Shown here: one piece after another, positions 14,174 through 19,976 of the stretch | How the letters are laid out: each line of letters begins with the position of its first letter | Numbering within the stretch: the first letter of the stretch is position 1 | From: Tannerella sp. | GTDB taxonomy: Bacteria; Bacteroidota; Bacteroidia; Bacteroidales; Tannerellaceae | Assembly: GCA_031283785.1 (NCBI GenBank) | Contig: JAITBC010000277.1 | Span: 1 to 19,976, forward strand | DNA length: 19,976 bases | Direction of reading: 5' to 3' | Program-made: the position numbers and the translations under genes | The notes under the pieces: model-generated | What the model was told of the DNA's origin: nothing | Database searches by the model: none | Seen by the model: only the letters and a program-made list of their open reading frames with translations

Positions 14174-14198
14174 TCCGGTTTTATTCGGACAAAAGTAC
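14165..14198. promoter_or_regulatory. Near-palindrome with two face-to-face promoter -7 boxes
   Basis: Arms GTACATTTGTCCG (14165-14177) and CGGACAAAAGTAC (14186-14198) pair with one mismatch in 13, around an 8-base centre. The left arm contains TACATTTG (14166-14173, plus strand, toward holA). The right arm contains TACTTTTG on the minus strand (14190-14197, toward the HsdR-N-like gene). Both transcription starts would fall in or beside the centre, so two polymerases could not easily occupy the site together. Confidence 0.65.
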
Positions 14199-14237
14199 AA
14201 AATAATTATGTAAAATGCGTTATGTACAGCTAAAAGA

Positions 14238-15263
14238 ATGGCGGCAAAAGAATATACATTTGAAGAAATATGCCGTGATATAACGGCCGGAAAGTTTGCT
14301 CCCGTTTATGTTTTGATGGGGGAAGAACCTTATTTTATCGATTGCATTGAAAATTTATTAGTCCGGAATGTGTTGGACGAAACGGAACGGGATTTCAACC
14401 TGATGATTTTTTACGGCGCCGATGCCGTTGCAATGGATATCATAAACACGGCACGCCGTTTTCCGATGATGGCCGAACGTCAGCTTGTCATCATCAAAGA
14501 AGCGCAGGAGCTGAGTAAACTCGAACTCTTGAGTCATTATCTGAAAGCGCCTGCGCCGTCGACTGTTTTAGTGATTTGTCACAAATATAAAAAGATCGAC
14601 GGACGTAAAAGTATCCTGACGGAAGCAAAAAAAAACGGTATCGTTTTCGAGTCAAAAAAAATTTATGATAATAAGATGGCCGGTTTCATCGTATCGTTCA
14701 TAAAACAACATTCGATGGATATCGACGGGAAAAGTGCGCAGATGCTGGCCGACTACATAGGAAACGATATCGGGCGGTTAGCAAAGGAGGCGGAGAAACT
14801 GAAAATTATATTAGGCGGAGGAGACATTCCGAAACGTATAACGCCCGAACTTATTGAAACGAATATCGGGATCAGTAAAGATTACAACAGCTACGAACTT
14901 GTCAACGCCGTCGCATCGAAAGATATCTTGCGTGCCAACCGCATTGCGGATTATTTCGACAAAAACCGGAAAACAAACCCCATTCAGACCGTTTTATCTG
15001 CATTATTCAACTATTTTGTTAACCTCATGATTTGTTTCTATTCTAAAGACAAATCGGAAAAAGGCATTTTGCAGACATTAAATCTGCAATGGTCGTTCCA
15101 GGCCAAAGATTATTTACTCGGCCTGCGTAACTATAAAGCGATGAAAGTATTTGATATCATACACGAAATACGTATAGCGGATGCCAGGTCGAAGGGCTTC
15201 GAAAATAATTCGGCTACATCAGGCGATATTTATAAAGAACTGTTATACGGGATTATGCATTAA
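14238..15263 (+). CDS. holA: DNA polymerase III delta subunit
   Basis: A 341-residue HolA, the clamp-loader subunit that opens the sliding clamp. It begins MAAKEYTFEEICRDITAGKF and has APVYVLMGEEPYFIDCIENL (N-terminal domain start), a degenerate P-loop region, RRFPMMAERQLVIIKEAQEL (clamp-contact region), DYIGNDIGRLAKEAEKL, ITPELIETNIGISKDYNSYE, and the C-terminal collar helices with LGLRNYKAMKVFDIIHEIRI. The length and order are normal. It is transcribed alone, divergent from the HsdR-N-like gene, from the promoter at 14166-14173. Confidence 0.92.
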   Translation: MAAKEYTFEEICRDITAGKFAPVYVLMGEEPYFIDCIENLLVRNVLDETERDFNLMIFYGADAVAMDIINTARRFPMMAERQLVIIKEAQELSKLELLSHYLKAPAPSTVLVICHKYKKIDGRKSILTEAKKNGIVFESKKIYDNKMAGFIVSFIKQHSMDIDGKSAQMLADYIGNDIGRLAKEAEKLKIILGGGDIPKRITPELIETNIGISKDYNSYELVNAVASKDILRANRIADYFDKNRKTNPIQTVLSALFNYFVNLMICFYSKDKSEKGILQTLNLQWSFQAKDYLLGLRNYKAMKVFDIIHEIRIADARSKGFENNSATSGDIYKELLYGIMH

Positions 15264-15823
15264 TTTAGATATGTCCGTCAACTCGCTTCTATGAACCGGC
15301 GTTGTAGAAAATATACACCGTATTAGAAAAAATATAGAATTGTATATCCTTCGCATATTTATGACAGAATGTCGCTGTTATAAATAAACAAATATCACAG
15401 TAAACAAATGTATACACAACATATCTGCATACAGAGGAGCAACTAACCGAGTTACTTCTGTATACACGCATATTGTGGTTACATTGGTAAACTGCCGATA
15501 ACATTATTATGTTTATTTTCTTTCTGTTTTTACAATTCTGCCACCTGCGACAGCATATAAATATGTATTCATTACCGTCTTCGTTTATTGTGGCATTTCC
15601 TGTATTATTTGAACGCTAATTAAATAAAAATCAAACTGTTATAAATGACGGTTAAAGTAAAGTCGCAAATGATCCGGCATAATTTAGTATATTATTGTAA
15701 AAATACGCCCGAAGCAAATGATCAGTAACGAATTATTACAAACTTAAATACCTTATAATTAATATGTTACATAGGTTTATTAAAGTTTTACTTTATCGTA
15801 TTATTACCGCACACATGGCATGT

Positions 15824-15988
15824 TTTACAATTGTTATTTACTTATGTGAATTACACCTGCCTGTTCTACTTTACAATTGTATCGCAAATAGTTTACAAAA
15901 ATAATTTGCATTTGTGAATTATTCCATTTATATTTGTAACCTGAATATTAATAAAGGACATGACATTTTGTCGTATGATAATTGTAAA
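15824..15988. promoter_or_regulatory. Repeated TTTACAATTGT motifs, possible operators of the XRE regulator
   Basis: TTTACAATTGT occurs at 15824-15834 and 15870-15880, and the shorter inverse AATTGTAAA at 15980-15988, between the promoter and the ATG. ACAATTGT is itself a palindrome. A fourth, shorter copy lies at 15529-15537. Position around the promoter suggests autoregulation by the downstream helix-turn-helix protein. The region is AT-rich, so chance copies are possible. Confidence 0.35.
15905..15936 (+). promoter_or_regulatory. Promoter of the XRE regulator gene
   Basis: TTTG at 15905-15908, a 20-base spacer, then TATATTTG at 15929-15936. The start near 15942 gives a leader of about 58 bases that includes the inverted AATTGTAAA motif. 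Confidence 0.65.
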
Positions 15989-15999
15989 TTATTTAAACA

Positions 16000-16545
16000 A
16001 TGAAAGAACGAATTATTTGGATTATGAAAGAAAAAAACATGAATGCTTCACAGTTTTCCGATACTGTCGGCATTCAGAAAGCGACGATATCGCATATTCT
16101 GGCCGGACGTAACAATCCAAGCCTGGATATAGTAACGAAAATCCTCGCCAAATTTCCGGAAATCAGTCCGGATTGGCTTCTATCGGGAAAAGAACCGGTA
16201 ATGCGCAGTTTTTCGGTAAACACCGGAAGCGCTGTGCCCGGAGGCGATCTGTTTTCCCAATCCGATTTCTCATTAACGGCGAAATCGGAAATGCCCCCTG
16301 CGCCGACAGAAAAGCCGGAAAATAATATCGGTATTCGTGAGAAAAAAAAGTTTACAGATGGAGTACATCCGGTTGATAAAGTTTACAATAGTGAAAACGA
16401 CGGAAAGGAGAAAGAAATCGCAAAAGAAACAATTGTATACAAAGAGCGCCCTCATAAAACAATTGACAAATTGTTGATATTCTATTCGGATAATACATTT
16501 GAATCTTTTATTCCGGAAAAGCACAATATAAAAAGCGATTTGTAA
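16000..16545 (+). CDS. XRE-family helix-turn-helix regulator with conserved C-terminal patch
   Basis: A 181-residue protein. Residues 1-65 form a Cro/C1-type helix-turn-helix: MKERIIWIMKEKNMNASQFS, DTVGIQKATISHILAGRNNP, then SLDIVTKILAKFPEISPDWLLSG. A long, charged, low-complexity linker (about 66-150) follows, and the protein ends with TIDKLLIFYSDNTFESFIPE, a short ordered patch that looks like a beta hairpin and recurs in Bacteroidota proteins of this type. It probably represses or activates its own promoter and unknown targets. It is transcribed alone, with about 29 bases between its stop and the convergent DUF2752 gene. Ligand and targets cannot be told from sequence. Confidence 0.82.
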   Translation: MKERIIWIMKEKNMNASQFSDTVGIQKATISHILAGRNNPSLDIVTKILAKFPEISPDWLLSGKEPVMRSFSVNTGSAVPGGDLFSQSDFSLTAKSEMPPAPTEKPENNIGIREKKKFTDGVHPVDKVYNSENDGKEKEIAKETIVYKERPHKTIDKLLIFYSDNTFESFIPEKHNIKSDL

Positions 16546-16574
16546 TTAACCGTATCGGGGTATTTATACAAACT

Positions 16575-16964
16575 TCAACATGTATTGCGTAAGACCGTAT
16601 AAACGGTTATAACCGAAAAAAGTATAAGTGCCGCCCATTTACCATAGAAAATATTGCGCATACGGTATCTTTTGTCGTCGGGTAAATTTGCAATATATTC
16701 CATATATATTCCCGCTAAAACATATGGTACAAGTACGAACATCAAAGGATTATACCTGAATGCCGTCAGGAAATTTCCCTGAAACAGATTATAAAAAGCC
16801 CGTTGGGCGCCACATCCCGGACATTTATATCCGGTAAGCGTATATACAGGGCATTTAGGGAAAAATGCATAATTAGACGGATCAAAACGAGAGTATAAGT
16901 ATACACCTGTAATAATCGCAATTATAAGGATTATACCTGTCCATATTTTTCTCTTTCTTTTCAT
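16575..16964 (-). CDS. DUF2752 family membrane protein
   Basis: A 129-residue protein with three hydrophobic segments: about residues 7-24 (IWTGIILIIAIITGVYLY), 70-90 (FRYNPLMFVLVPYVLAGIYM) and 109-126 (KWAALILFSVITVYTVL). The family signature lies between the first two: PKCPVYTLTGYKCPGCGAQR, followed by AFYNLFQGNF, with conserved cysteines that suggest metal or redox chemistry. The function of DUF2752 is unknown. It lies downstream of the zinc-ribbon/CD225 gene with a terminator between them, and no promoter of its own is seen, so it may depend on read-through. Confidence 0.83.
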   Translation of the reverse strand: MKRKRKIWTGIILIIAIITGVYLYSRFDPSNYAFFPKCPVYTLTGYKCPGCGAQRAFYNLFQGNFLTAFRYNPLMFVLVPYVLAGIYMEYIANLPDDKRYRMRNIFYGKWAALILFSVITVYTVLRNTC

Positions 16965-16973
16965 ATGAAGTTA

Positions 16974-17010
16974 TAAAAAAACGAAGAAGTGAAGGTATTC
17001 CACTTCTCCG
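16974..17010 (-). terminator. Rho-independent terminator after the zinc-ribbon/CD225 gene
   Basis: On the minus strand GGAGAAGTG (17001-17009) and CACTTCTTC (16983-16991) form a 9-bp stem with one G-T pair and a 9-base loop, followed directly by G and seven T (16975-16982). It lies 37 bases after the stop of the CD225 gene and before DUF2752. Confidence 0.75.
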
Positions 17011-17046
17011 TTTCCTGTCTCCGTTTTTTTTCTACGACGTTATCAG

Positions 17047-17550
17047 TCAAAATAAATGATCAAGACCTCCGGCTTCTCTTAAAGCAACAGCAAAAAAAGC
17101 AAAATAGACGATTATATATAATATATAAGATGCAACGGCAAGGATTGCCGCCCATATGTCTAATTTCTTTGCTGTATCGGCATTGCTGATCGCTTCTTTT
17201 ATATTGCCGGATTCAAATTCGGAATTAACACTGTTAGCTTTTACAATCGCTATTATACCTAATATAATGGAAATCGGAGAACAACAACACAGAAACGAAA
17301 TTACAGTAACAATTATCGATTCCGTCAAATAATTTTTCGGCGGGATCATACCTCCACCATACGGCCCACCCGCCGGAGCATATGGTTGTTGATAAGATTG
17401 CGACGAAGGCTGACTGTAAGTCGCCTCGTTATAATAATGCTGATGAGATGATGATTGTGGCGGCGGTGTCGGATAGATTATCTGCGCTCCGCAATTACCA
17501 CAAAACGTAACTCCTTCCATGTTTTGCATTCCACATTTTGGACAATTCAT
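17047..17550 (-). CDS. Zinc-ribbon and CD225/dispanin-domain membrane protein
   Basis: A 167-residue protein. An N-terminal zinc ribbon has paired cysteines CPKC (3-6) and CGNC (17-20). A Pro/Ser/Gln/Tyr-rich linker (about 25-70) follows, with PAGGPYGGGMIPPKNY. A CD225/dispanin-like domain comes next: NYLTESIIVTVISFLCCCSP (membrane-associated segment with a Cys cluster), ISIILGIIAIVKANSVNSEF, ISNADTAKKLDIWAAILAVA, and a second membrane helix near 135-157. CD225 is the domain of eukaryotic interferon-induced transmembrane proteins. Its bacterial role is unknown. It has its own promoter (17585-17615) and a terminator after it. It pairs with DUF2752, an arrangement I believe recurs in Bacteroidota. 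Confidence 0.83.
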   Translation of the reverse strand: MNCPKCGMQNMEGVTFCGNCGAQIIYPTPPPQSSSHQHYYNEATYSQPSSQSYQQPYAPAGGPYGGGMIPPKNYLTESIIVTVISFLCCCSPISIILGIIAIVKANSVNSEFESGNIKEAISNADTAKKLDIWAAILAVASYILYIIVYFAFFAVALREAGGLDHLF

Positions 17551-17584
17551 AATCGTATAATTTTATTTGTTATTATTGGATGCA

Positions 17585-17615
17585 CAAAAATAAAATTTTA
17601 ATAATTAAGGGCAAA
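17585..17615 (-). promoter_or_regulatory. Promoter of the zinc-ribbon/CD225 gene
   Basis: The minus strand has TTTG at 17612-17615, a 19-base spacer and TATTTTTG at 17585-17592. The start near 17579 gives a leader of about 28 bases. Confidence 0.6.
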
Positions 17616-17672
17616 ACTTTATCACGAAAAAAAAATCGTTTTGGTGAATTTTTAACTTTTCGCGGAAATAAT

Positions 17673-18251
17673 TTAACATATGCTGGCGATATCATACCCC
17701 GTTTGCAAAGCTTTCAGGTTTAATTCGATAATTTCCTGGCTTTTCCGGATAAAAACAGACCGTATACCTTCCGCTATTTTATCATAGCCGATACCCAGAA
17801 AAGGGGTTGCTGCTCCCAGCATGACGATATTCGCCACGCGTGGTGAACCAAGATTTTTAGCTATGGCTTCAACATCGAGAATGACCTTGTGAGGAAGTTT
17901 CTCCAATTCTTCGTATATCAATTCCATTTCCGGATAGTTCGGAATGTTTACAAATGGATGCGAATTAGTAACGATCCAGCCGTCTTTCTTTAAGTATGGC
18001 AGGTAACGCAGACATTCCATGGGTTCTAATGAAATAATCAGATCTGCCTGTCCTGACGGGATCAGGTCGGATGATACGGGTTTGCCGGACAATCGCAAAT
18101 TGGACTGCACGTCGCCTCCACGTTGACTCATGCCGTGCACTTCGGCTTGTTTCATATGTAAACCTTCTTTTAGAGCCGCTTCTCCGATAACGGCGGCTAT
18201 GGACAATATACCTTGCCCGCCTACGCCTGACAATATAATATCTGTTTTCAT
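17673..18251 (-). CDS. iorB: Indolepyruvate:ferredoxin oxidoreductase, beta subunit
   Basis: A 192-residue gamma-type pyruvate-oxidoreductase subunit. It has DIILSGVGGQGILSIAAVIG (phosphate/CoA-contact loop), EVHGMSQRGGDVQSNLRLS (family hallmark), ADLIISLEPMECLRYLPYL, ANIVMLGAATPFLGI, and a terminal helix. Together with IorA it oxidatively decarboxylates aryl-pyruvates from tryptophan, phenylalanine and tyrosine to aryl-acetyl-CoA, passing electrons to ferredoxin. Its ATG overlaps the iorA stop by four bases (ATGA), so the two are translationally coupled. The length is normal. Confidence 0.92.
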   Translation of the reverse strand: MKTDIILSGVGGQGILSIAAVIGEAALKEGLHMKQAEVHGMSQRGGDVQSNLRLSGKPVSSDLIPSGQADLIISLEPMECLRYLPYLKKDGWIVTNSHPFVNIPNYPEMELIYEELEKLPHKVILDVEAIAKNLGSPRVANIVMLGAATPFLGIGYDKIAEGIRSVFIRKSQEIIELNLKALQTGYDIASIC

Positions 18252-19861
18252 TTGTTATCATTAAAATTGGTGGTATCCTTATTTTTATTTTTGCGGCTCA
18301 TCGTCTGTATACATTCACGCCGGGGAATGATTACGGAAACGCCTTTATACTCAATTTCTTTCCTGATCACAGTTTTTATTTCTTCAAAATTCTTCCTCAA
18401 CGGCGTTACGGCCCGGATATGTTCTGCCGCTACGCCGATCCCGGCGCATATAGACTCTATACGTCCCGTAGCGGCAGAATCCTGCCCTCCGGTCATTGCC
18501 GTCGTTTCGTTATCGGAGATAATAATTGTCACATCCGTATTTTCGTTGACACAATCCAACAGTCCCGTCATGCCCGAATGGGTAAATGTAGAATCCCCGA
18601 TAACGGCTAAAACGGGAAAAACACCCGCGTCCGAAGCTCCTTTTGCCATTGTTATGGAAGCGCCCATGTCAATGCATGAATCAATCGCGCGGAAAGGAGG
18701 CATCGCACCAAGCGTATAACATCCGATGTCGGAGAATACCTTAGCATATTCGTATTCGCGGATAACTTCGTTCAGCGCCTCGAACAGATCACGGTGTCCG
18801 CAACCTTTACACAGTGCGGGCGGACGCTGTCCGACAATTTTCGGAATCCGGTAATACTGTTCTATCTTTTTGCCGAGTGCGCGTCCTACGGCATCGGGAT
18901 TAAGCTCCCCGTCGCGTTGAAGCGTACCGTCGAGACGCCCGCGAATCTTCAGGTCATTCCGGAAATATCCTTTTAGCTGCGCTTCTACAAACGGATATCC
19001 TTCTTCCAGAACAAGGAGCTCTTCACATTCGGATACGATTTTCGCCAACAGTTTTTCCGGTAACGGATACTGGCATATTTTCAGGACGGGATGTTCGAAG
19101 CCTTCCGTAATGTTTTCAGACAGGTAGTTGAAGGCGATACCCGTTGTTATTATTCCGAGTTTCTTATCCGGCCCGTCAAAATATTCATTATAGGCCGATT
19201 CTTCGGCGTTTTTAACGAACAACTCCTGCGCGTCAATAAGTTTCCTAAACCTTATACGCGCCATGGCGGGCAATAAGATATATCTCTGCCGGCCGTCTTC
19301 CGGGAGATGAATCTCGTTTTGCTTTTTCGGTTCACGTGTGATAACGCCCGAACGCGAATGAGCCATGCGGGTCGTTATACGCATAAGGATAGGGTATCCA
19401 AGTCTTTCCGAAAGGTCAAACCCTTCGTAAGTCATATCGTAAGCTTCCTGCTGATTCGACGGTTCGAGCATCGGTATCATCGCAAAAGTGCCATATATCC
19501 GGTTGTCCTGTTCGTTTTGCGACGAATGCATCGAAGGATCATCCGCCGAAAGGATGATCATACCGCCGTTTATACCGCTCATGGCTGCGTTCATAAAGCA
19601 GTCGGCCGCAACATTAAGACCCACATGTTTCATGCAGCACAGGGAACGTTTCCCGGCATAACTCATGCCGAGAGCCGCTTCCATCGCCGTTTTTTCATTA
19701 GAACACCAACGGCTGTGAATATTGCTTCCCGCTGTTTTTTGCTGTATATACTCGGTTATTTCGGTCGAAGGGGTTCCCGGATAGGAATAAACACCGGATA
19801 ATCCCGCATCAATCGCTGCCTGAGCAATAGCTTCATCACCTAAAAATAATTTTTTATCCAT
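18248..19861 (-). CDS. iorA: Indolepyruvate:ferredoxin oxidoreductase, alpha subunit (no ferredoxin domain)
   Basis: A 537-residue thiamine-diphosphate enzyme subunit. The N-terminal pyrimidine-binding domain has LGDEAIAQAAIDAGLSGVYS, then YPGTPSTEITEYIQ and NEKTAMEAALGMSYAGKRS. A transketolase-C-like middle follows. The ThDP domain has PPALCKGCGHRDLF (about 347-360), the GDSTFTHSGMTG motif at 422-433 and the metal-binding NETTAMTGGQ at 451-460. The classical archaeal IorA is over 600 residues and ends with two 4Fe-4S motifs. Here the protein ends at RRECIQTMSRKNKNKDTTNF and has no cysteine motif, so electrons must leave through a separate partner. It follows mltG by about 13 bases and overlaps iorB by four. 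Confidence 0.92.
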   Translation of the reverse strand: MDKKLFLGDEAIAQAAIDAGLSGVYSYPGTPSTEITEYIQQKTAGSNIHSRWCSNEKTAMEAALGMSYAGKRSLCCMKHVGLNVAADCFMNAAMSGINGGMIILSADDPSMHSSQNEQDNRIYGTFAMIPMLEPSNQQEAYDMTYEGFDLSERLGYPILMRITTRMAHSRSGVITREPKKQNEIHLPEDGRQRYILLPAMARIRFRKLIDAQELFVKNAEESAYNEYFDGPDKKLGIITTGIAFNYLSENITEGFEHPVLKICQYPLPEKLLAKIVSECEELLVLEEGYPFVEAQLKGYFRNDLKIRGRLDGTLQRDGELNPDAVGRALGKKIEQYYRIPKIVGQRPPALCKGCGHRDLFEALNEVIREYEYAKVFSDIGCYTLGAMPPFRAIDSCIDMGASITMAKGASDAGVFPVLAVIGDSTFTHSGMTGLLDCVNENTDVTIIISDNETTAMTGGQDSAATGRIESICAGIGVAAEHIRAVTPLRKNFEEIKTVIRKEIEYKGVSVIIPRRECIQTMSRKNKNKDTTNFNDNK

Positions 19862-19874
19862 TATAAACTTGTTT

Positions 19875-19976
19875 TTATTTGATACCTTTCCTGTTTAGTT
19901 CGGCGTGGTATTTCAGGGCATTCCGGTTGTGCTCTTTCAATGTAACCGCAAAATTGTGGCGTCCCGAAAAATCTTC
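19875..19976 (-). CDS. mltG: MltG-like endolytic murein transglycosylase, C-terminal end (cut by the window)
   Basis: Only the last 33 codons are inside the window. The minus strand reads EDFSGRHNFAVTLKEHNRNA then LKYHAELNRKGIK and stops at TAA 19875-19877. The F-S-G-x-H-x-F and the EHNRNA end are the closing motif of MltG (YceG-like) proteins, inner membrane enzymes that cut nascent glycan strands and so set their length. It is transcribed toward iorA, whose ATG is about 13 bases after its stop, so mltG and iorAB may share a transcript. The identification rests on a short but distinctive segment. Confidence 0.7.
   Translation of the reverse strand, partial: EDFSGRHNFAVTLKEHNRNALKYHAELNRKGIK

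Larger units (their letters stand above)
15264..15999. other. AT-rich intergenic region without a supported gene
   Basis: No protein frame here looks real; the longest (minus, 15289-15504) has an unnatural Cys/Tyr-rich composition. What can be seen: an imperfect hairpin at 15429-15463 (ATACAGA with TCTGTAT, inner AACT with AGTT), flanked by near-direct repeats of TGTATACAC; several GTATAC sites; copies of TTTACAATT at 15529, 15824 and 15870 and inverted at 15980; and the promoter of the XRE gene at its right end. No tRNA, rRNA or CRISPR structure was recognised. It may hold a small RNA or long regulatory leader, but nothing proves this. Confidence 0.4.

Noticed and set aside
15289..15504. Open frame of 71 codons on the minus strand in the gap after holA
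   Set aside because: The composition is rich in Cys, Tyr and Val with no recognisable motif, and it lies in AT-rich DNA without a matching promoter; probably chance.
15539..15595. TGCCAC/GTGGCA inverted repeat
   Set aside because: Six-base arms about 45 bases apart are expected by chance in this length.
15264..15999. CRISPR array, tRNA or other known structured RNA in the long gap
   Set aside because: No regular repeat-spacer pattern and no cloverleaf were found; the repeats are few and irregular.
16800..16840. A third copy of the 60-bp module near the CCGGACATTT in the DUF2752 gene
   Set aside because: Only a short string is shared, it encodes the family's cysteine motif, and the flanks do not match.
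17625..17665. Terminator after iorB
   Set aside because: The minus strand has a T9 run, but the only possible stem is A-T pairs with several mismatches; too weak to list.

Overview
The window looks like a Bacteroidales (Bacteroidota) chromosome. Three things support this. The gene families include Bacteroidota-type RpoZ, DUF4293, a LolC/E-like permease, and neighbours phoH-purC-aroE and mltG-iorA-iorB. Shine-Dalgarno sites are mostly absent. Many genes are preceded by the Bacteroidota sigma-type -7 box TAnnTTTG, often with a -33 TTTG 19-21 bases upstream. Genus cannot be read from the sequence alone.

Bases 1-3423 are accessory and partly decayed, with nearly everything on the minus strand. 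They hold an apparently intact hicB-hicA toxin-antitoxin pair and an intact AAA ATPase. Around these lie remnants: a frameshifted patatin C-terminal piece joined in frame to the C-terminal half of a DUF4143-type ATPase, a separated N-terminal stub that looks like the same ATPase family, a 28-bp duplicated piece of hicA exactly 500 bp from the original, and the C-terminal winged helix of an AlbA_2/RecG-like protein.

Bases 3424-12200 are housekeeping. They include a WecA/TagO-like polyprenyl-phosphate sugar-1-phosphate transferase (minus) and, divergent from it, a class I aminotransferase plus LolC/E-like permease (plus). A phoH-purC-aroE operon follows (plus). It converges on bamD-rpoZ-DUF4293 (minus), preceded by paaK and a tandem ACT protein (minus).

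Bases 13500-20000 carry a solitary HsdR-N-type nuclease-like gene divergent from holA, then a 736-bp AT-rich gap and an XRE regulator. A DUF2752 gene and a zinc-ribbon/CD225 membrane protein follow, and then iorB-iorA and the 3' end of mltG (all minus). paaK, the ACT protein and iorAB form a plausible aryl-pyruvate to aryl-acetyl-CoA pathway, with aroE and the aminotransferase thematically close.

The most unusual observations are regulatory. A 60-bp module, 53/60 identical and ending in a -7 box, occurs in front of hicBA (minus) and again, inverted, in front of holA (plus). The holA copy runs into a 34-bp near-palindrome whose arms each carry a -7 box pointing toward the centre, so the holA and nuclease promoters would overlap face to face.
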